From NCBI GenBank assembly GCA_900538305.1, contig UPXY01000009.1, forward strand, positions 1-64,000: a stretch of 64,000 nt of DNA. Reading direction: 5' to 3'. Source of the DNA: an uncultured Collinsella sp. (GTDB lineage Bacteria > Actinomycetota > Coriobacteriia > Coriobacteriales > Coriobacteriaceae). The number at the start of each line of letters is the position of its first letter. Positions within the stretch are counted from its first letter, which is position 1. The position numbers and the translations under genes were made by a program. The notes below the pieces were generated by a model that saw only the letters and a list, made by a program, of their open reading frames with translations, was not told where the DNA came from and did no database searches. Shown one piece after another: positions 26,437-34,598 of the stretch.

Positions 26437-27096
26437 ATGACCAATAACCCCAACACCTTTTCCTCAACTCATCCCGTTCCGTTCTCGCGGGCGCGGGCCG
26501 TGGCCTTACGGGTGCTGACCGCGCCCGGGCTTGCCGGGAGGGTCTTCCTCGAGGGAGGCCTCGTTCCTTGGGTCGTTTCTGGGTGCAATTCCGGGCGGCC
26601 CCACGGTGACGTAGACATTGCGGTCCGCCTGAGCGACATGCCCGCTGTGCGTGATTGGCTCGCCGCGGAAGGACTGTATGATCCCGCGCTCGACTCCCTT
26701 AACCTTTCGTGCAACTCAGGTCATGGGGACTTCGGCGCCCATGCCTCGGTGGACGGCGTGCTCGTGAGCTTTTGCCCGTTCTTCTTCGAGGGCGGCGACC
26801 TCCACCAGCGAAACGCCGCGCTCGTGGCAGCCGACGGCTTCGACGCCCTGCTCGAGGCGACCGTCCCAGGCGTCATGGAGGGCGATCTCTTCGAGGTGCG
26901 CGCGCTTCCGGGCGGAGCCGTCGTCGGCTGTGCCACGCTCGAGTCCGTCCGCGCCGCAAAGGTCGTGAGCGGGCGCGAGAAGGACGCGCTCGACGTCGCA
27001 GAGATTGACCAAATCGGGTGCGACCCCGCGCGATATGCCCGCGTAATCGCCGCTTACGAGGCCATGAGTATCGCGTGCGTGGCCCACGGGGAGTAG
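26437..27096 (+). CDS. Nucleotidyltransferase-fold protein
   Basis: The 219-residue protein has the short-type NTase signature: LEGGLVPWVVSG, then RPHGDVDIAV, with the two metal-binding aspartates, and a later VLVSFCPFF strand. This layout matches lincosamide or aminoglycoside nucleotidyltransferases (LinA/AadB-like) and AbiEii relatives. A drug-modifying or toxin role cannot be told apart from sequence. ATG 26437 has GGAAGGGCGG upstream. It lies alone before the TetR/ABC operon. Confidence 0.65.
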   Translation: MTNNPNTFSSTHPVPFSRARAVALRVLTAPGLAGRVFLEGGLVPWVVSGCNSGRPHGDVDIAVRLSDMPAVRDWLAAEGLYDPALDSLNLSCNSGHGDFGAHASVDGVLVSFCPFFFEGGDLHQRNAALVAADGFDALLEATVPGVMEGDLFEVRALPGGAVVGCATLESVRAAKVVSGREKDALDVAEIDQIGCDPARYARVIAAYEAMSIACVAHGE

Positions 27097-27282
27097 GCGG
27101 GCCATCTGAAGGCGAGAGTGATGGTCGCTTGCCGGGAGTGTTTCATGGCACAGGCTCGGTCGTATCGGCCGAGCAGCCATCGTCGTTTGTGCGACCTACT
27201 TGCTTTCATCAGCTCAGGCCCCCTTCCATATCCTGGTCAACGGGGTAGCCTTGTTCTCGAAAGACGAGGAAAGCGAGGCTCC

Positions 27283-27912
27283 ATGTCAGACAGGTTCGAG
27301 CGCTTCGAGAACCTCCCCGAGGACCGCAGGCGCGCCGTTGTGGACGCAGCCGCCGAAGTGTTCGGCGACGAGGATTACGCCCGCGCGTCCACGGCGGACA
27401 TAGCCAGGCGCGCCGGTGTGTCGAAGAGCCAGCTCTTCTTCTACTTCAGGAACAAAAGAGAGCTCTACCTATACGTCCTCACGGCCCTCACGCGCCGCGT
27501 CGCAGACGCGGTGGTCGACGAGCGCTGGTATAAGATCGACGACTTCTTTGAGATCATGCGCTACGCCGCGACGCAGAAGGCCGGACTTGTGGGGTCGAGC
27601 CCGCGCATCATGGATTTCTTCGTCCGGGCGTTCTACCTCGGCCATCGGGACGTCTCGGGGGTGCTCGATGCATTCATGACGGATTCCGTGCCCGCGATGG
27701 TGCAGACGTATCTGGGACACGTGCGCTGGGAGCGATTCCGGGGGGACGTCGATCCCATGCGCGCGGTGCGCATGCTCGTGTGGTGCGGAGACGGCTACCT
27801 GCACGAGCGGCTGCGCGGTGGAGGGGAGCTCGACATGGAGGCGATGCTCTCGGAGTTTCTCGTCTGGCTCGACTGGCTCAAACGGGCCACGTACAAGGAG
27901 GAATACCTATGA
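27283..27912 (+). CDS. TetR-family regulator
   Basis: The 209-residue protein has a TetR helix-turn-helix at about residues 28-55 (ASTADIARRAGVSKSQLFFYFRNK), followed by a helical ligand domain. Its stop overlaps the ABC ATPase start (ATGA at 27909), so it most likely controls its own operon with the ABC exporter. ATG 27283 follows GAGGAAAGCGAGG; longer readings upstream look non-coding. Confidence 0.87.
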   Translation: MSDRFERFENLPEDRRRAVVDAAAEVFGDEDYARASTADIARRAGVSKSQLFFYFRNKRELYLYVLTALTRRVADAVVDERWYKIDDFFEIMRYAATQKAGLVGSSPRIMDFFVRAFYLGHRDVSGVLDAFMTDSVPAMVQTYLGHVRWERFRGDVDPMRAVRMLVWCGDGYLHERLRGGGELDMEAMLSEFLVWLDWLKRATYKEEYL

Positions 27913-28829
27913 CGGCAAACGGAGCGGGCCCTGCGATCTGCGTGCGCGGGCTTACGAAGGATTACGGGCGCGGTCGCGGCATCTTTGACGTTAGCCTCGA
28001 GGTCGATGCTGGCGAGGTGCTCGGTTTTCTGGGTCCCAACGGGGCGGGAAAGACGGTCACGATGCGCCATCTCATGGGGTTTGTCAGGTCGCAGAGGGGG
28101 ACGGCCGAGATCCTCGGGCACGACTGCTTCCGGGAGCGGCCGCGTGTCCAGGCGCGTCTGGGTTACCTGCCCGGTGAGAACGCCTGCATGCAGGAGATGG
28201 CCGCGCGTGCCTTTCTCGACCTCATGGCGGGGATGCGGGGCCTGCGCGACCGCTCCCGGATGCGGGAGCTTGCCGACGCCTTCGAACTGGACCTCGGGGC
28301 GCGAATCGGCGGGATGTCCAAGGGCAACAGGCAGAAGGTTGCGATTGTGGCTGCGTTCATGGCACGCCCGGACGTGCTTCTGCTCGACGAGCCCACGAGC
28401 GGCCTCGATCCGCTCATGCAGGAGCGCTTCCTCGACCTGGTCGAGGAGGAACGTACTCGTGGCGTCGCGATCTTGCTTTCATCGCACATCTTCGAGGAAG
28501 TGGGGCGTGCATGCGATCGCGTGGCGTTCATACGCGCGGGGCGGGTTGCCATGACCTGCACTATGGACGAGGTCCGCTCGATGCGCAGCCGCGGCTACAC
28601 GATCGAGTTCTCGAGTGCACGAGAGCGCTCGCGCTGGGAACTCGCCCATGGGAATGAGCCTGCAAAGGGGGAGGCCCGCGGCGTCGAGCTCCGCGATGTG
28701 CGCGACGTGAACGCGCTTATCCGGGAGCTTTCTTCCTACGATGTAGCCTCGGTCACGTCCCGCGAGCAGACGCTCGAGGAGCTGTTCCTTCATCTGTACG
28801 AGGGCTCCGAGCCCTTGCGGCAAAGCTAG
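27909..28829 (+). CDS. ABC transporter ATP-binding protein
   Basis: The 306-residue ATPase has Walker A GPNGAGKT, a signature region with GGMSKGNRQKV (a variant of LSGGQ typical of ABC-2 exporters), and Walker B VLLLDEPTSG with HIFEEV after it. The C-terminal 80 residues are the extension common in drug or lipid exporters of this class. It overlaps the TetR gene by four bases and is followed after nine bases by the permease. Confidence 0.9.
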   Translation: MTANGAGPAICVRGLTKDYGRGRGIFDVSLEVDAGEVLGFLGPNGAGKTVTMRHLMGFVRSQRGTAEILGHDCFRERPRVQARLGYLPGENACMQEMAARAFLDLMAGMRGLRDRSRMRELADAFELDLGARIGGMSKGNRQKVAIVAAFMARPDVLLLDEPTSGLDPLMQERFLDLVEEERTRGVAILLSSHIFEEVGRACDRVAFIRAGRVAMTCTMDEVRSMRSRGYTIEFSSARERSRWELAHGNEPAKGEARGVELRDVRDVNALIRELSSYDVASVTSREQTLEELFLHLYEGSEPLRQS

Positions 28830-28838
28830 GAGATTCCG

Positions 28839-29636
28839 ATGATCCTTCCCCTCTTCAAGCGCGAACTGCGCTCCTGTCTGTTCCCGACCGCCATCATCTC
28901 AGCGGTGATCGCTCTTTATGCTGGTGTGATCATCGGCATGTACGATCCGGCACTCGGCGAGTCGCTCGCCCTCATGCGCGACGCTATGCCCGAGCTCTTC
29001 GCCGCCTTCGGTATGGCGGACCAGGGGACGACGCTTCTTGAGTTTATGGTCAACTACCTGTACGGCTTTTTGCTCGTGGCGCTTCCCCTCGTTCTCGTGG
29101 CGGTGCTCGCCAGTCGGCTCGTGGTCCGTCATATCGAGCGCGGCAGCATCTCCTATCTGCTCGCGCAGCCTGTGAGCCGTACGAGACTCATACTCTCGCA
29201 GGCGGGCGTTCTCGTCTTCTGTCTCGTTCTCCTTGCGTCGGTACTCACTGTGTTCGAGCTGGCTTGCGCCCATGCCATGTTTCCCGATGAGCTCGACGCC
29301 TCCGACCTTATTGTCGCCAACGCGGCGACCTTCTGTCTCTGGCTTTTTCTCTCCGGTGTGTGCTGGGCAGGCGCCTGCGTGCTGCCGAACGTCTCGGCTG
29401 CGCGGTGGGCGGGTGTCGCCCTGTGTGTCCTCTTCGTGCTGGTGCAGATGCTTTCGGGGGTTGGGGACGAGCTCTCTTGGCTTGCTGACGCCACGCCGCT
29501 TGCTCTATTCGATCCGCTCGGGGTTGCGTCTGGGGGGATGGGCGCCTTGGCAGGCGCGACTGTGCTTGGCGTTTCAGGCGCGGTGCTCTTTGCGCTCGGA
29601 ACCATCGCTTTCGCGCAGCGCGACTTGAGCGTATGA
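28839..29636 (+). CDS. ABC-2 type permease
   Basis: The 265-residue protein has six hydrophobic segments and the ABC-2 layout (LPLFKRELRSCLFPTAIIS at the start, LLAQPVSRTRLILSQ in the cytoplasmic loop). It forms an exporter with the ATPase just upstream. The substrate is unknown. A partial decayed copy of its 3' third lies at 30345-30540. Confidence 0.87.
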   Translation: MILPLFKRELRSCLFPTAIISAVIALYAGVIIGMYDPALGESLALMRDAMPELFAAFGMADQGTTLLEFMVNYLYGFLLVALPLVLVAVLASRLVVRHIERGSISYLLAQPVSRTRLILSQAGVLVFCLVLLASVLTVFELACAHAMFPDELDASDLIVANAATFCLWLFLSGVCWAGACVLPNVSAARWAGVALCVLFVLVQMLSGVGDELSWLADATPLALFDPLGVASGGMGALAGATVLGVSGAVLFALGTIAFAQRDLSV

Positions 29637-29639
29637 GGG

Positions 29640-30082
29640 TCGATTGAGGAGGGTGTCCTGCACGGTACCTTTATCTTTCTTTCGTACTCGGATTCGAAGA
29701 AGGAGGTCATGAGCCCGTAGGGTCGTCTCCCGCGTCTATGACCATCCTGTTGAGCTCGACCTTCATGTAGTGCTCGATGTCGAGGGTGAGGGAGAGGACT
29801 GACTCGCGGAGGTGGTGGTCGAGCCTCGTGAGCTCGGCGAGGTAGGCGAAGTCGAGGCTGATGTAGGATCCGAAGCGTTCCGAGTCGGGACTGGTGTAGC
29901 GGGAGAAGCACTTCGCGAACGCCTTCACCTTGAAGAAGAGGCTGCTCTCCCGCAGGAAGCGCTCGTCCTCCCGCTCGTCCGTCAGCTCGAAGCGCCCCCT
30001 CGCTCCTTGAGGTGCTTGACCTGTTGGGCGGCGTCGATGAGCGGTCGTTCCCTCGTTGTCGCGGTGTCGGGAGTGAGAACAT
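29640..30082 (-). pseudogene. Abi-family (AbiD/F-type) protein, frameshifted
   Basis: Three frames on the minus strand join into one Abi_2-like protein. The first reads LIDAAQQVKHLKERG, the second FELTDERED through SLFFKVKAFAKCFSRY and LTLDIEHYMKVELNRM, the third PYGLMTSFFESEYERK. One frameshift lies at a run of five G near 29997-30005 and another near 29716. Abi_2 proteins abort phage infection. The C-terminal third is missing because the sequence runs into the ABC permease on the other strand. No function is expected. Confidence 0.65.
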
Positions 30083-30107
30083 GGCCTCTCGGAAGGGAGG
30101 CCATTTC

Positions 30108-30341
30108 ATGTATATAGAACGCGAAATAGAGCCAACGATTGGCAGTATGCTCAAACAGGGCAAAGTGGTGATGGTGACGGGCGCGCGCCCGAGCCCCTCT
30201 CGCCCATCAAATGGGTGGTCGACCAGTCTGACGAGAAGGGGCGCATCGTGTTGTCCGGCTCGCGGGCACGCCATCTCACGAAGGGTGCGAGCGAGTTGCT
30301 AGCCGGTCGAATCAGAATCGTCGAGCTACCGCGCCTTTAAG
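30108..30341 (+). pseudogene. Remnant of an AAA/DUF4143 ATPase gene
   Basis: The start MYIEREIEPTIGSML and VVMVTGARP are the first 25 residues of an AAA_14 ATPase, including the beginning of the Walker A motif. The frame then breaks. About 25 codons later GRIVLSGSRARHLTKGASELLAGRI gives the sensor region that normally lies near residue 100. The middle of the ATPase and the whole DUF4143 domain are gone. Confidence 0.65.
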
Positions 30342-30344
30342 TCT

Positions 30345-30540
30345 GAGGGTGCTGGGCGAGCGCCTGCGCGCTGCCGGGCGTTACGGCCACACGATGGGCG
30401 GGTGTCGCTCTGTGCTCGCTTTTCGTTCTCGTGCAGATGCTCACAGGGGTGGGGGACGAGCTCTCCTGGCTTGGCGACATCACGCCGCTCGCGCTCTTCG
30501 CTCTGGGAACCGCCGTCTTCTCGTGGCGCGACCTGAGCGT
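30345..30540 (+). pseudogene. Partial duplicate of the ABC-2 permease 3' region
   Basis: The DNA is clearly related to 29358-29635 of the permease gene (shared GCAGATGCT, GGGGACGAGCTCTC, GACTTGAGCG-like ends). It lacks about 80 bases in the middle and is not in frame throughout. It shows that a second ABC operon once stood here or that a duplication decayed. Confidence 0.7.
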
Positions 30541-30686
30541 GTTGGTCGTGTCCGGGAAGAGCCGTGCAGCCCATGTACGAACCCGTCGCTCATATAATGC
30601 GTAGCGAGCGTAGACAACCTGTTTGCACATAATGGGGTGGCGTCGCCATCCGCTTGCATTCTCTCAACACGCCGAAAGAGGCCGCC

Positions 30687-31253
30687 ATGGACTACCTGAC
30701 CACGCTACATGAAGTTATTAAGAAAAGGCTTATAGCGGTTGAAGGGCCGCTTGAATTCGGAAACGGCGGAAGCGGCACGCGGAAGCTTTACTACCTCAAG
30801 CGCCTGGAAGACAACCTGGTCGTCCCGATGTCCGGAAGCGTCCGCGCCATGTACGAGCGCGGGGGCGGTAGCGAGCTCGACGGGAAGATGTGCTCCATCC
30901 GGTCTAGCTCGGCCATGACGTTCAACCTGCTTGGAAACGGTCCCGTGAGGATCTCTTCGGGAAAGCATGCTGGAAGCTATGAGCTCGCCTATGAGTACCA
31001 GCTGCCGACGTTGCGAAACAACCCGCATCCGGCGAACCTCGACGCGTATCTGAAAGGCGAAGGCGAGGACGTCTACTGCGAGATGAAGATGTTCGAATGG
31101 CTCGGGACTCCCCGTCATACGCTTCGCCCAAATTATCTCGAAACGATTCAATACCTCGTTCCTCGCGAAGATGCCGAGCGTTTCGTAGCGATGTTCCAGA
31201 AACTCGCATGTATCTGCGTCGTGGGAACAATCCCACGGTATTGTTGGCGATGA
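30687..31253 (+). CDS. Truncated restriction-endonuclease-like protein
   Basis: The frame gives about 188 residues with GSGTRKLYYLKR, SSSAMTFNLLG and LDAYLKGEGEDVYCEMKMFEWL. The last segment has the D...E-x-K spacing of PD-(D/E)xK nucleases and resembles PGN_0703-type putative restriction enzymes. The normal C-terminal half is absent; after about residue 172 the reading enters DNA of an oppositely oriented gene fragment. ATG 30687 has GAAAGAGG upstream. Probably inactive. Confidence 0.5.
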   Translation: MDYLTTLHEVIKKRLIAVEGPLEFGNGGSGTRKLYYLKRLEDNLVVPMSGSVRAMYERGGGSELDGKMCSIRSSSAMTFNLLGNGPVRISSGKHAGSYELAYEYQLPTLRNNPHPANLDAYLKGEGEDVYCEMKMFEWLGTPRHTLRPNYLETIQYLVPREDAERFVAMFQKLACICVVGTIPRYCWR

Positions 31254-31422
31254 GGTGCCGGTTTGTGAGGTAGAGCTTGGATGTATGCCCGCCGAGGAAC
31301 GCGTCGGTCTCCGTACCGAAGCAGGCGAGGCGCGCCGCGAAGACGACCTTCTCCCCAGCGGCGAGTGCAGGGTCAAGGTCGGAACGAACTTCAGGAAGGC
31401 TATCGAGAAACGCGGCGTTCAT
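31207..31422 (-). pseudogene. N-terminal fragment of a PH/GRAM-like protein
   Basis: The minus strand encodes about 68 good residues (MNAAFLDSLPEVRSD, then LGGHTSKLYLTNRHLIANN), a start typical of small bacterial PH-domain proteins. It then runs into the 3' end of the truncated nuclease gene. The junction near 31207 is where two broken genes were joined. Confidence 0.5.
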
Positions 31423-31561
31423 GATGATATCCCTTTCGGATACGGCAGAAATGAATGCGGCAGGAATTCAGCCGATGTCGTAGCATATGAGGAGAGTTTA
31501 TTCGAAGGCGCGGGGAAGCGCCAGGCGTGCCGAAGGTCGAAGGTCGGGAGCGTCGCTCACC

Positions 31562-32029
31562 ATGGATGGCAGTATTACCGTTACGATACCAAAGGGCTTT
31601 GCCCAGTTTATGTTGGGCGGTGCGGCACTACTCTGTCTCGTTCCCGTGGGGTTCGCGCTTGCCGGCGAACTGCCGCCTGCCGGAGCCGTTATATTCGCGC
31701 TCCTTATCGCACCTTTCATCATCGCCGGTGTGTTGTGGCCGCGGTTTAGGGTCGTCGTGCGCCAGGGGGCGGTGATTGTTCGTCCGTGCTTCGGCCGCGC
31801 GTGGCAGTTCGAAGTTGCCGACATCACGAGGGTCGTGCGTCGCGTGAACCCGAACAGCAGCACAGGCGAGCTCGCCAAGATGACCGTGTGGGCGGGACGT
31901 CGCCGCGTGTCCGTCGAGGCGCTCATGCGGGGAAGCGAGGCGTTCTGGACGTACATCGAACGCAACGTCGATCCGGGTAGAATCATCACCAAAGGGCGTG
32001 CGAGGGCGAGCGATCAAGACGCGCTTTGA
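31562..32029 (+). CDS. Small membrane protein with PH-like domain
   Basis: The 155-residue product has two hydrophobic helices (about residues 15-35 and 40-60) followed by a beta-rich soluble part, RFRVVVRQGAVIVRPCFGR to ALMRGSEAFWTYIERNV, that reads like a bacterial PH domain. I do not know its function. The start is the ATG before DGSITVTIPKGF; its ribosome-binding site is weak. Confidence 0.6.
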   Translation: MDGSITVTIPKGFAQFMLGGAALLCLVPVGFALAGELPPAGAVIFALLIAPFIIAGVLWPRFRVVVRQGAVIVRPCFGRAWQFEVADITRVVRRVNPNSSTGELAKMTVWAGRRRVSVEALMRGSEAFWTYIERNVDPGRIITKGRARASDQDAL

Positions 32030-32076
32030 GCTTGCCCGTACAGCGTTTGTGTCTCGGGACGGAAAGGGGGGCTGTT

Positions 32077-32799
32077 ATGCCAACATCGGAATGGCTGCGC
32101 CGCTACGAATCTGTTAAAGAGCAGCTTGCCTGCACAATCGACCTCGAAGCCTATTTCACGGAAGCGGCTATCGCGGGCATGGCGGTGGACGTGCTGAACA
32201 TCGGTTCCATTTCCATCCCCACGGGAGAGTTCATCGCTTGCGACCCGCTTGTCGAACTAGAAGATGCCCGCCCGTATCTCCAGACCGTTCCCGCCGGAAC
32301 CTATGCGGTAACGATCTGCGTCGTGCCGAGCGAGCTCTATGGCGACCGCTATGCTTGCGTCAAGATGGCGATTAGCGACGAGCGGCCGGTTCGCTACGAT
32401 CTGGGTATGGTGGGCGACGAGGATCTTGAAGACCTTGAGGATGACACGTTCTTCGGCTTCTTCGTGGATGCAGGCATGGGATGCATTGCGGACGTCCGCA
32501 CCCAGGAGGCGTTCCGGGCGTATTGGGCGAAGCGTTTGGAGGAAGACGAGAGCATCGATCCCTACAACGACCTGTTCTTCGACTTGCTCGACGAGAGCGC
32601 GCGCCAGCACCCCCGCTACCAGCGCGAAGGCGGCGACTGGGTCAACTGGATCGTGCCGGGGACGGAGTGCAACCTCGCCGCGTTTACCGCCGGTTGGGGC
32701 GACGGGGTCTACCCGGTCTATTTCGGCTACGACGCCCAGGGTAAGGTGTGCGGTGTGTACGTTCACCTCATCGATATCGCGACGTGCTACGAACAGTGA
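32077..32799 (+). CDS. DUF4241-domain protein
   Basis: The 240-residue protein matches the DUF4241 layout: GEFIACDPLVELEDARPYLQTVP, a central strand with VKMAISDERPVRYD, then FFVDAGMGCIADVRTQEAF and a C-terminal GWGDGVYPVYFGYD. Its biochemical role is unknown; such proteins are often near toxin or immunity genes. GAAAGGGGGG precedes ATG 32077. It lies 47 bases after the small membrane protein gene on the same strand. Confidence 0.7.
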   Translation: MPTSEWLRRYESVKEQLACTIDLEAYFTEAAIAGMAVDVLNIGSISIPTGEFIACDPLVELEDARPYLQTVPAGTYAVTICVVPSELYGDRYACVKMAISDERPVRYDLGMVGDEDLEDLEDDTFFGFFVDAGMGCIADVRTQEAFRAYWAKRLEEDESIDPYNDLFFDLLDESARQHPRYQREGGDWVNWIVPGTECNLAAFTAGWGDGVYPVYFGYDAQGKVCGVYVHLIDIATCYEQ

Positions 32800-32877
32800 C
32801 ACGACGGGCCGCTGGTGCCGTCCAATCGGCTCGATGGATCGACCGGGGCCACATGCGACACTGTGCCGGCCGTGCGC

Positions 32878-34305
32878 TTACACCCTCGCCAGCAGCAGCG
32901 GTTCGCTTTCGTCCAGCGCGGTGCTCGTGTACTGAAAGCCGTTCTCGAGCGTGCTCGTGCGCATGATGCCCACATCGAGGGGCGGTACGTCGTCGGGCGT
33001 CGTCGCGTCACCTGAAGAATCTTCAGAATCTTCGGGATTCTCGCTGACGGGATTGATCTTGACCGTGTACAACGAGGGCGCGAGTTCTTCGGCTGTCACG
33101 CCCAGTTGCTCAAGACCCGCTGCGGGATCGGTGTTGTCGTAGGCGATATTCACGTCGAACCAGCCTTTTTCCTGGACGTCCACCGGTGCCGATGCGAACA
33201 GGTCTTCCTTGATCTCGAGCTGATAGGTTGCAAACGCCTCCGGGTGGTAGCTGCGGCTCTCGCGCTCGTCGAGGCTGCCGCTTTCCACGAGTTCCTCGAG
33301 CGAAAACGCGCCTTCTCCCTCCGCGAGCATCACGTCGCCCTCGCGCAGGCGCATCCCGGGCTCGTCGGACGTTATGTACACGCCTTTGCCGAGGGGAATC
33401 CAGTCGACGATGAGCCAGTTGCCGGTGGGTTCCATGTTGTCGAACGGGCTTAGCTCTCCGAGCACCCCGACCGGTTCGTCCTCCATGCGAGTATAGTTGC
33501 GGTATCCCTCTTGGTAGACGGTAACTCTCACATTGGGCTCATTGTCGGTGAGCGGAAGGAGCGTTGCGCATGCCTCGTCGATGGGATCGACCCAAGATGG
33601 ACGTGCGGGGACGTTCATGGGAAAGCCGTGCTCGTAGGCAGCATCTCTGCCCGAGATCTCGATGTCGATCGAGGGCGTCCCAAGGCTCACGCGGGGTGCC
33701 TCCTGCTCGAAGAAGCGGTTGCTGCCCGTGTAGCGTGCGAAGAAAAACGATCCGGATTCCTCGGGTGAGTCATCGTTCTTCTGCCAGGTGTAGGTCGAAA
33801 TCTGCCCCTCCAGGAAGCCGTCCGCCTCGGGGGAGCGGCTGTTTATGAATACGAGCGAGACGGTGTAGCCCGCGTCCTCAAGGCCTTGCGTAGCGTCTTG
33901 GATGGCTTCGCGGAGCTGCTCTTCGTAGGCGGCGACGATCTCGTGCTGCTGGCGGTTGTCACCAAGAACGCCTTCTTCGAAATCCACGAGCACCGTGTTG
34001 CCATCCTCCATGGTGCAAAACGCCCGCCCGCTCGATCGGTAGCCGAAGAGCTGGTACGAGCGGTCTTCCCAGACGTCGGCAACCTCGACGTGCGCGTCGT
34101 ACTTGCTCTCGTAGTAGCGTTCCGCTTGCTGGACGATGGCATCTTGGTCGAACTCACCGAGGTTCGAGCAGCCCGTGAGGGCAAACATCGATGCGATGAT
34201 GAACAGCATGCAGACGATGAGGTATGGAAACATACGGCGCAGGGGATGAGTACCGTTAGCAGCAATGTTTGTGTCGCGGGTCGTGAACGTGGGCGTTTGT
34301 GGCAT
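32878..34305 (-). CDS. Large secreted lipoprotein of unknown function
   Basis: The 475-residue protein has a basic N-terminus, a hydrophobic helix and the lipobox LTGC near residue 46, so it is predicted to be lipid-anchored on the outer face. The mature part is acidic with several beta-rich repeats and no motif I recognise. AGGAGG lies just before the ATG at 34305. The nearest upstream feature is an inverted repeat at 34331-34422, which may hold its promoter or separate it from tex. Confidence 0.75.
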   Translation of the reverse strand: MPQTPTFTTRDTNIAANGTHPLRRMFPYLIVCMLFIIASMFALTGCSNLGEFDQDAIVQQAERYYESKYDAHVEVADVWEDRSYQLFGYRSSGRAFCTMEDGNTVLVDFEEGVLGDNRQQHEIVAAYEEQLREAIQDATQGLEDAGYTVSLVFINSRSPEADGFLEGQISTYTWQKNDDSPEESGSFFFARYTGSNRFFEQEAPRVSLGTPSIDIEISGRDAAYEHGFPMNVPARPSWVDPIDEACATLLPLTDNEPNVRVTVYQEGYRNYTRMEDEPVGVLGELSPFDNMEPTGNWLIVDWIPLGKGVYITSDEPGMRLREGDVMLAEGEGAFSLEELVESGSLDERESRSYHPEAFATYQLEIKEDLFASAPVDVQEKGWFDVNIAYDNTDPAAGLEQLGVTAEELAPSLYTVKINPVSENPEDSEDSSGDATTPDDVPPLDVGIMRTSTLENGFQYTSTALDESEPLLLARV

Positions 34306-34330
34306 GTGAGCCTCCTGCCATGACAGATAT

Positions 34331-34422
34331 AATTACCCCAGCGACTTTTTTACATTCAGACGAATGGGGTCGTTCGTCGTTGAGACAGCGGGCGGAAATG
34401 CAAAAAAGTCGCTGGGGTAATT
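34331..34422. repeat. Inverted pair of gtcgctgggg repeats
   Basis: AATTACCCCAGCGACTTTTTT (34331-34351 is its 21-base arm) pairs perfectly with 34402-34422, leaving a 50-base loop. This is the same family as the copies at 19290-19510. Confidence 0.8.
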
Positions 34423-34543
34423 TTACCTTATTTACCGTCTCATCCTGCGGGTTTGCCCTTGTCCGGGTGGGCGGGTATCCTTATTCGGCTTCAAATAAAA
34501 CGCCTGCGGCGAGGTGGCCAAGCGGTCGCGCATCGAGGCCATC

Positions 34544-34574
34544 GATGTAAAAAAGTCGCTGGGGTTATTTTACA
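34544..34574. repeat. 31-base gtcgctgggg repeat before tex
   Basis: It is identical over 31 bases to 19480-19510 and lies 25 bases before the tex start codon, so it is within the probable 5' untranslated region. Confidence 0.8.
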
Positions 34575-34598
34575 TTCCGGTTGGAGAGGCTGTCGTCT

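Noticed and set aside
34508..34545. A stretch GCGAGGTGGCCAAGCGGTC that resembles the 5' part of a tRNA-Ser/Leu/Tyr gene
   Set aside because: No anticodon arm, T-arm or acceptor 3' strand can be paired after it; the sequence runs into the repeat at 34544.
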